Positions 62,901 through 64,000 of a stretch of 64,000 bases of DNA are shown piece by piece (position 1 is the stretch's first letter; each line of letters opens with the position of its first letter). This stretch comes from Pandoraea vervacti. Its GTDB lineage: Bacteria > Pseudomonadota > Gammaproteobacteria > Burkholderiales > Burkholderiaceae. The DNA lies in contig NZ_CP010897.2 in the NCBI RefSeq assembly GCF_000934605.2, positions 2,604,001 to 2,668,000 of the forward strand. The letters run 5' to 3'. The translations under genes and the position numbers were made by a program. Below the pieces are notes generated by a model, which saw only the letters and a program-made list of their open reading frames with translations, was not told the origin of the DNA and searched no databases.

Positions 62901-63213
62901 CGGTCTGAACGTTGGCGGTCGGTTGCAGGAAGATCTTGATGATGCCAATGCCGGGCAGCGACTGCGACTCGATGTGCTCGATGTTGTTGACCGTCGTCGT
63001 CAGCCCGCGCTCGTTGCCGGAAATCATCCGGTCGGCAATGTCCTGGGCGGACAGGCCGTTATAGGTCCAGATGACGCTGATGACGGGGATGTTGATTTCC
63101 GGCAGCACGTCCACGGGGGTGCGCATGAGCGCGAGCGGTGTGGCGAGCAGAATCAGAATGGCCATCACGATGAACGTGTAGGGCCGTTTGAGCGCAACGT
63201 TGACAATCCACAT
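59998..63213 (-). CDS. RND-family efflux transporter (HAE1/MdtB-type)
   Basis: A 1071-residue, 12-TM resistance-nodulation-division pump. The start MWIVNVALKRPYTFIVMAILILLATPLALMRTPVDVLPEINIPVISV is typical of a subgroup close to MdtB/MexK rather than CusA. TM4 contains the proton-relay pair D401-D402 in VGILVDDATVTIENIE. Two large periplasmic loops follow TM1 and TM7. It is the first gene of the five-gene operon. The CusRS-like regulators would suggest metals, but the pump lacks obvious CusA-type methionine clusters, so drugs, solvents or lipids are more likely substrates. Confidence 0.93.
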   Translation of the reverse strand: MWIVNVALKRPYTFIVMAILILLATPLALMRTPVDVLPEINIPVISVIWTYNGLSAQDIADRMISGNERGLTTTVNNIEHIESQSLPGIGIIKIFLQPTANVQTAIAQVVAVEQAQVKQMPPGATPPLVISYSASSIPVMQLGLSSPSLSEPALNDTALNFLRPQLVTIPGAAVPYPYGGKTRLISVDIDTRALLAKGLTAQDVVAAVNAQNLILPTGTAKIGPREYTVDMNGSPPTVEGLNNIPVRTVAGATTYLREVAHVRTGFSPQTNIVRQNGQRGVLMSVMKTGDASTLSVVDSLKAILPEARAALPADLHISALFDQSVFVKAAVQGVIHEALIAAALTAAMILLFLGNWRSTCIIAISIPLSILSSLLALHALGQTINIMTLGGLALAVGILVDDATVTIENIERHLHMGTPLHQAILDGAGEIAVPALVSTLCICIVFVPMFFLTGVARYLFVPLAEAVVFAMLASYILSRTLVPTLAMLLMGHAHAAAPNARPGVFRRLYLRFDAGFERMRAAYIVVLSTLLVRRRVFASGFLAFCVLSMGLVFALGADFFPSVDAGNIRMHMRAPTGTRIEETARLADQVEKAVREVVPANELETILDNLGLPYSGINLSYSNAGTIGALDGEIQIALTPDHHPSATYIDKLRALLPQRFPGVEFFFQPADIVTQILNFGLPAAIDIQISGNQQLANFDVATKLLKQVRQVPGTVDAHIQQRVNAPTIHLDMDRTRLQQLNLNANAVAQNVLISLSGSSQTSPGFWFNEQNGVEYSLSVQSPQYRISSIDDLLRLPVAGTTGTGQSQLLGNFVKVEPTQRFAVVSHYNIRPVIDIFVSVEGRDLGSVASDINQLVAKTRQNLPRGSQIVVRGQVSTMQSSYLGLGIGVAMAIVLVYLLIVVNFQSWVDPLIIVSALPAALAGIVWMLFLSGTRLSVPALTGAIMTMGVATANSILVVAFARQRMQAGMTPLTAALEAGASRIRPVLMTALAMIIGMVPMALGLGEGAEQNAPLGRAVIGGLMFATVSTLFFVPLVFAGVHTRLARRHARRAAHTTHTTRETQGDGDERANR

Positions 63214-63558
63214 GATTCAGACGCGCTCGGGCGCAGTCGCAGGCTTACGGACAAGGGCCGTCCGGTGAGCGCATGACGGCGCGCCACCGGTATCGGAAGG
63301 ATCGCTGCCATGGTAGGGGCGCATGCCCAACGCCAAAATGGCGCGAAAATGGCGAAATTGACAGAATTCGGAAGATGGTCCGCAAACCCGCGCCGTATAA
63401 GGCTTTGCTCGACGGCATGCCTGCGGGAGTGGCATATTACGGCGTGTTGCGTTATAAAGTTGACGTACCAAAAGTCGCCGCCCGATAGCCTACGGTCTAC
63501 CTTTCGACCTCCGTTGCCGCCGCTGGCGTCGAGAACTCAAGCCCCACGCAGGAATGCA
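63214..63558. other. Divergent promoter region between the RND operon and the peroxidase
   Basis: No gene is supported in these 345 bp. TTGACG (63460-63465) and CGATAG (63483-63488), 17 bases apart, make a weak promoter toward the peroxidase. I did not find a clear CusR-type direct or inverted repeat for the RND side. Confidence 0.35.
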
Positions 63559-64000
63559 ATGATCGAACGCCCGACGTCTCCCCCTGAACCTCAGCCGGTT
63601 TCCGGCAAAGTCACCCGCAGCGCCATCTTCCTCGTCGCCACGATTCGCGACGATGAGGCCGCGCACGCCGCCGTGCGAGGCTGGTGTGCCGATGCCGCCG
63701 CTTATGTGCGCGCGGTCGGCAAGCGCGTGCCGACGGGCAATCTGTCGTGCGTGGTCGGCTTTAGCGACAACGCCTGGGATCGCCTGTTTGGCGCGCCGCG
63801 CCCGGCGGAGCTTCATCCGTTTCGGGAGTTCGGCTCGGGCAAGCGTCACGCCCCCGCCACGCCGGGCGACCTGCTGCTGCACATTCGCGCCGAGCAGATG
63901 GACCTGTGCTTCGATCTCGCCACGCTCATGCTGGGCAAGCTGGGCGACGCCGTGACCGTGGTCGACGAAGTCCATGGCTTCCGCTATTTCGATATGCGCG
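63559..64000 (+). CDS. DyP-type heme peroxidase, N-terminal part
   Basis: This is a partial gene cut by the right edge after 147 codons. It reads SGKVTRSAIFLVATI, GNLSCVVGFSDNAWDRLFG, PFREFGSGKRHAPATPGDLLLHIRAEQMDLCFDLATLM and VDEVHGFRYFDMR, the usual first half of the YfeX/DyP class with its ferredoxin-like fold. The GxxDG motif and proximal heme histidine lie outside the window. AGGA precedes the ATG by 5 nt. DyP enzymes oxidise dyes and phenolics with H2O2; the natural substrate is unknown. Confidence 0.88.
   Translation, partial: MIERPTSPPEPQPVSGKVTRSAIFLVATIRDDEAAHAAVRGWCADAAAYVRAVGKRVPTGNLSCVVGFSDNAWDRLFGAPRPAELHPFREFGSGKRHAPATPGDLLLHIRAEQMDLCFDLATLMLGKLGDAVTVVDEVHGFRYFDMR

Noticed and set aside
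59878..63276. A 1132-codon open frame on the plus strand opposite the RND pump gene
   Set aside because: Its product is full of His, Arg, Gln and Asp with no domains, as expected of an antisense shadow in high-GC DNA. The minus-strand frame is a complete RND transporter.
1..64000. tRNA, rRNA or riboswitch genes
   Set aside because: I saw no tRNA cloverleaf with a CCA-type end, no rRNA segment and no known riboswitch core by eye. A covariance-model search would be decisive.

Overview
The window is a high-GC chromosomal segment of a Gram-negative bacterium. The gene repertoire (HAE1-type RND pump with a CusRS-like two-component system, EmrAB plus a NodT-type outer-membrane factor, Liv-type ABC transporter with a LivM-LivG fusion, FtsK, MHYT-GGDEF-EAL proteins, BON/ChaB/PRC-barrel stress genes, DUF2239, DUF2252) points to a betaproteobacterium of the Burkholderiaceae; Pandoraea or a close relative is my best guess. 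There is no rRNA or other marker gene, so the genus is inference.

Layout. 1-1.1 kb: the start of a DHA2 drug exporter behind a MarR regulator, with a 32-bp palindrome as likely operator. 1.4-5.5 kb: a FeeM/LuxI-fold acyltransferase followed by a large membrane GGDEF-EAL protein. 6-11.3 kb: an LPS-type glycosyltransferase candidate and a 1354-residue FtsK translocase. 11.7-16.8 kb: a branched-chain amino-acid (or similar) ABC transporter. 16.8-18.3 kb: an IS3-family element sitting in the loop of the bidirectional terminator that closes the transporter operon. 18.3-21.7 kb: AcuI-like reductase and two tandem nitronate monooxygenase paralogues. 21.9-24.3 kb: a tyrosine recombinase and a KfrA-like coiled-coil DNA-binding protein, divergent across an AT-rich, palindrome-rich gap. 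24.2-29.6 kb: NodT outer-membrane factor divergent from emrA-emrB, then an HxlR regulator. 29.6-31.4 kb: hipBA module 1 with four operator copies. 31.4-43.7 kb: c-di-GMP proteins and an envelope/osmotic-stress cluster (MscS, DUF2252, diguanylate cyclase, two BON proteins, PRC-barrel, DUF3309, ChaB) invaded by an IS2-type element. 44.2-46.7 kb: DHA1 and MATE exporters whose 3' ends overlap. 46.9-49.9 kb: DUF2239 protein, hipBA module 2 with its own palindromes, ArfB ribosome-rescue hydrolase. 50-54.8 kb: envelope proteins, including a Gly/Pro-rich gene frameshifted at a G7 tract and a periplasmic gene cut in its signal peptide by a third IS3-family element. 54.8-63.2 kb: one five-gene operon for an RND efflux pump, outer-membrane factor, response regulator and sensor kinase. 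63.6 kb to the end: start of a DyP-type peroxidase.

The genes add up to a genome with many efflux systems and dense envelope and second-messenger control. Three IS elements, each with intact DDE transposase frames, landed in a terminator loop, between stress genes, and inside a signal peptide. I found no complete new multi-gene defence or biosynthetic system. The least explained pieces are the recombinase/KfrA pair with its three palindromes, the acyltransferase beside a c-di-GMP protein, and the hipBA modules with distinct operator arrays.
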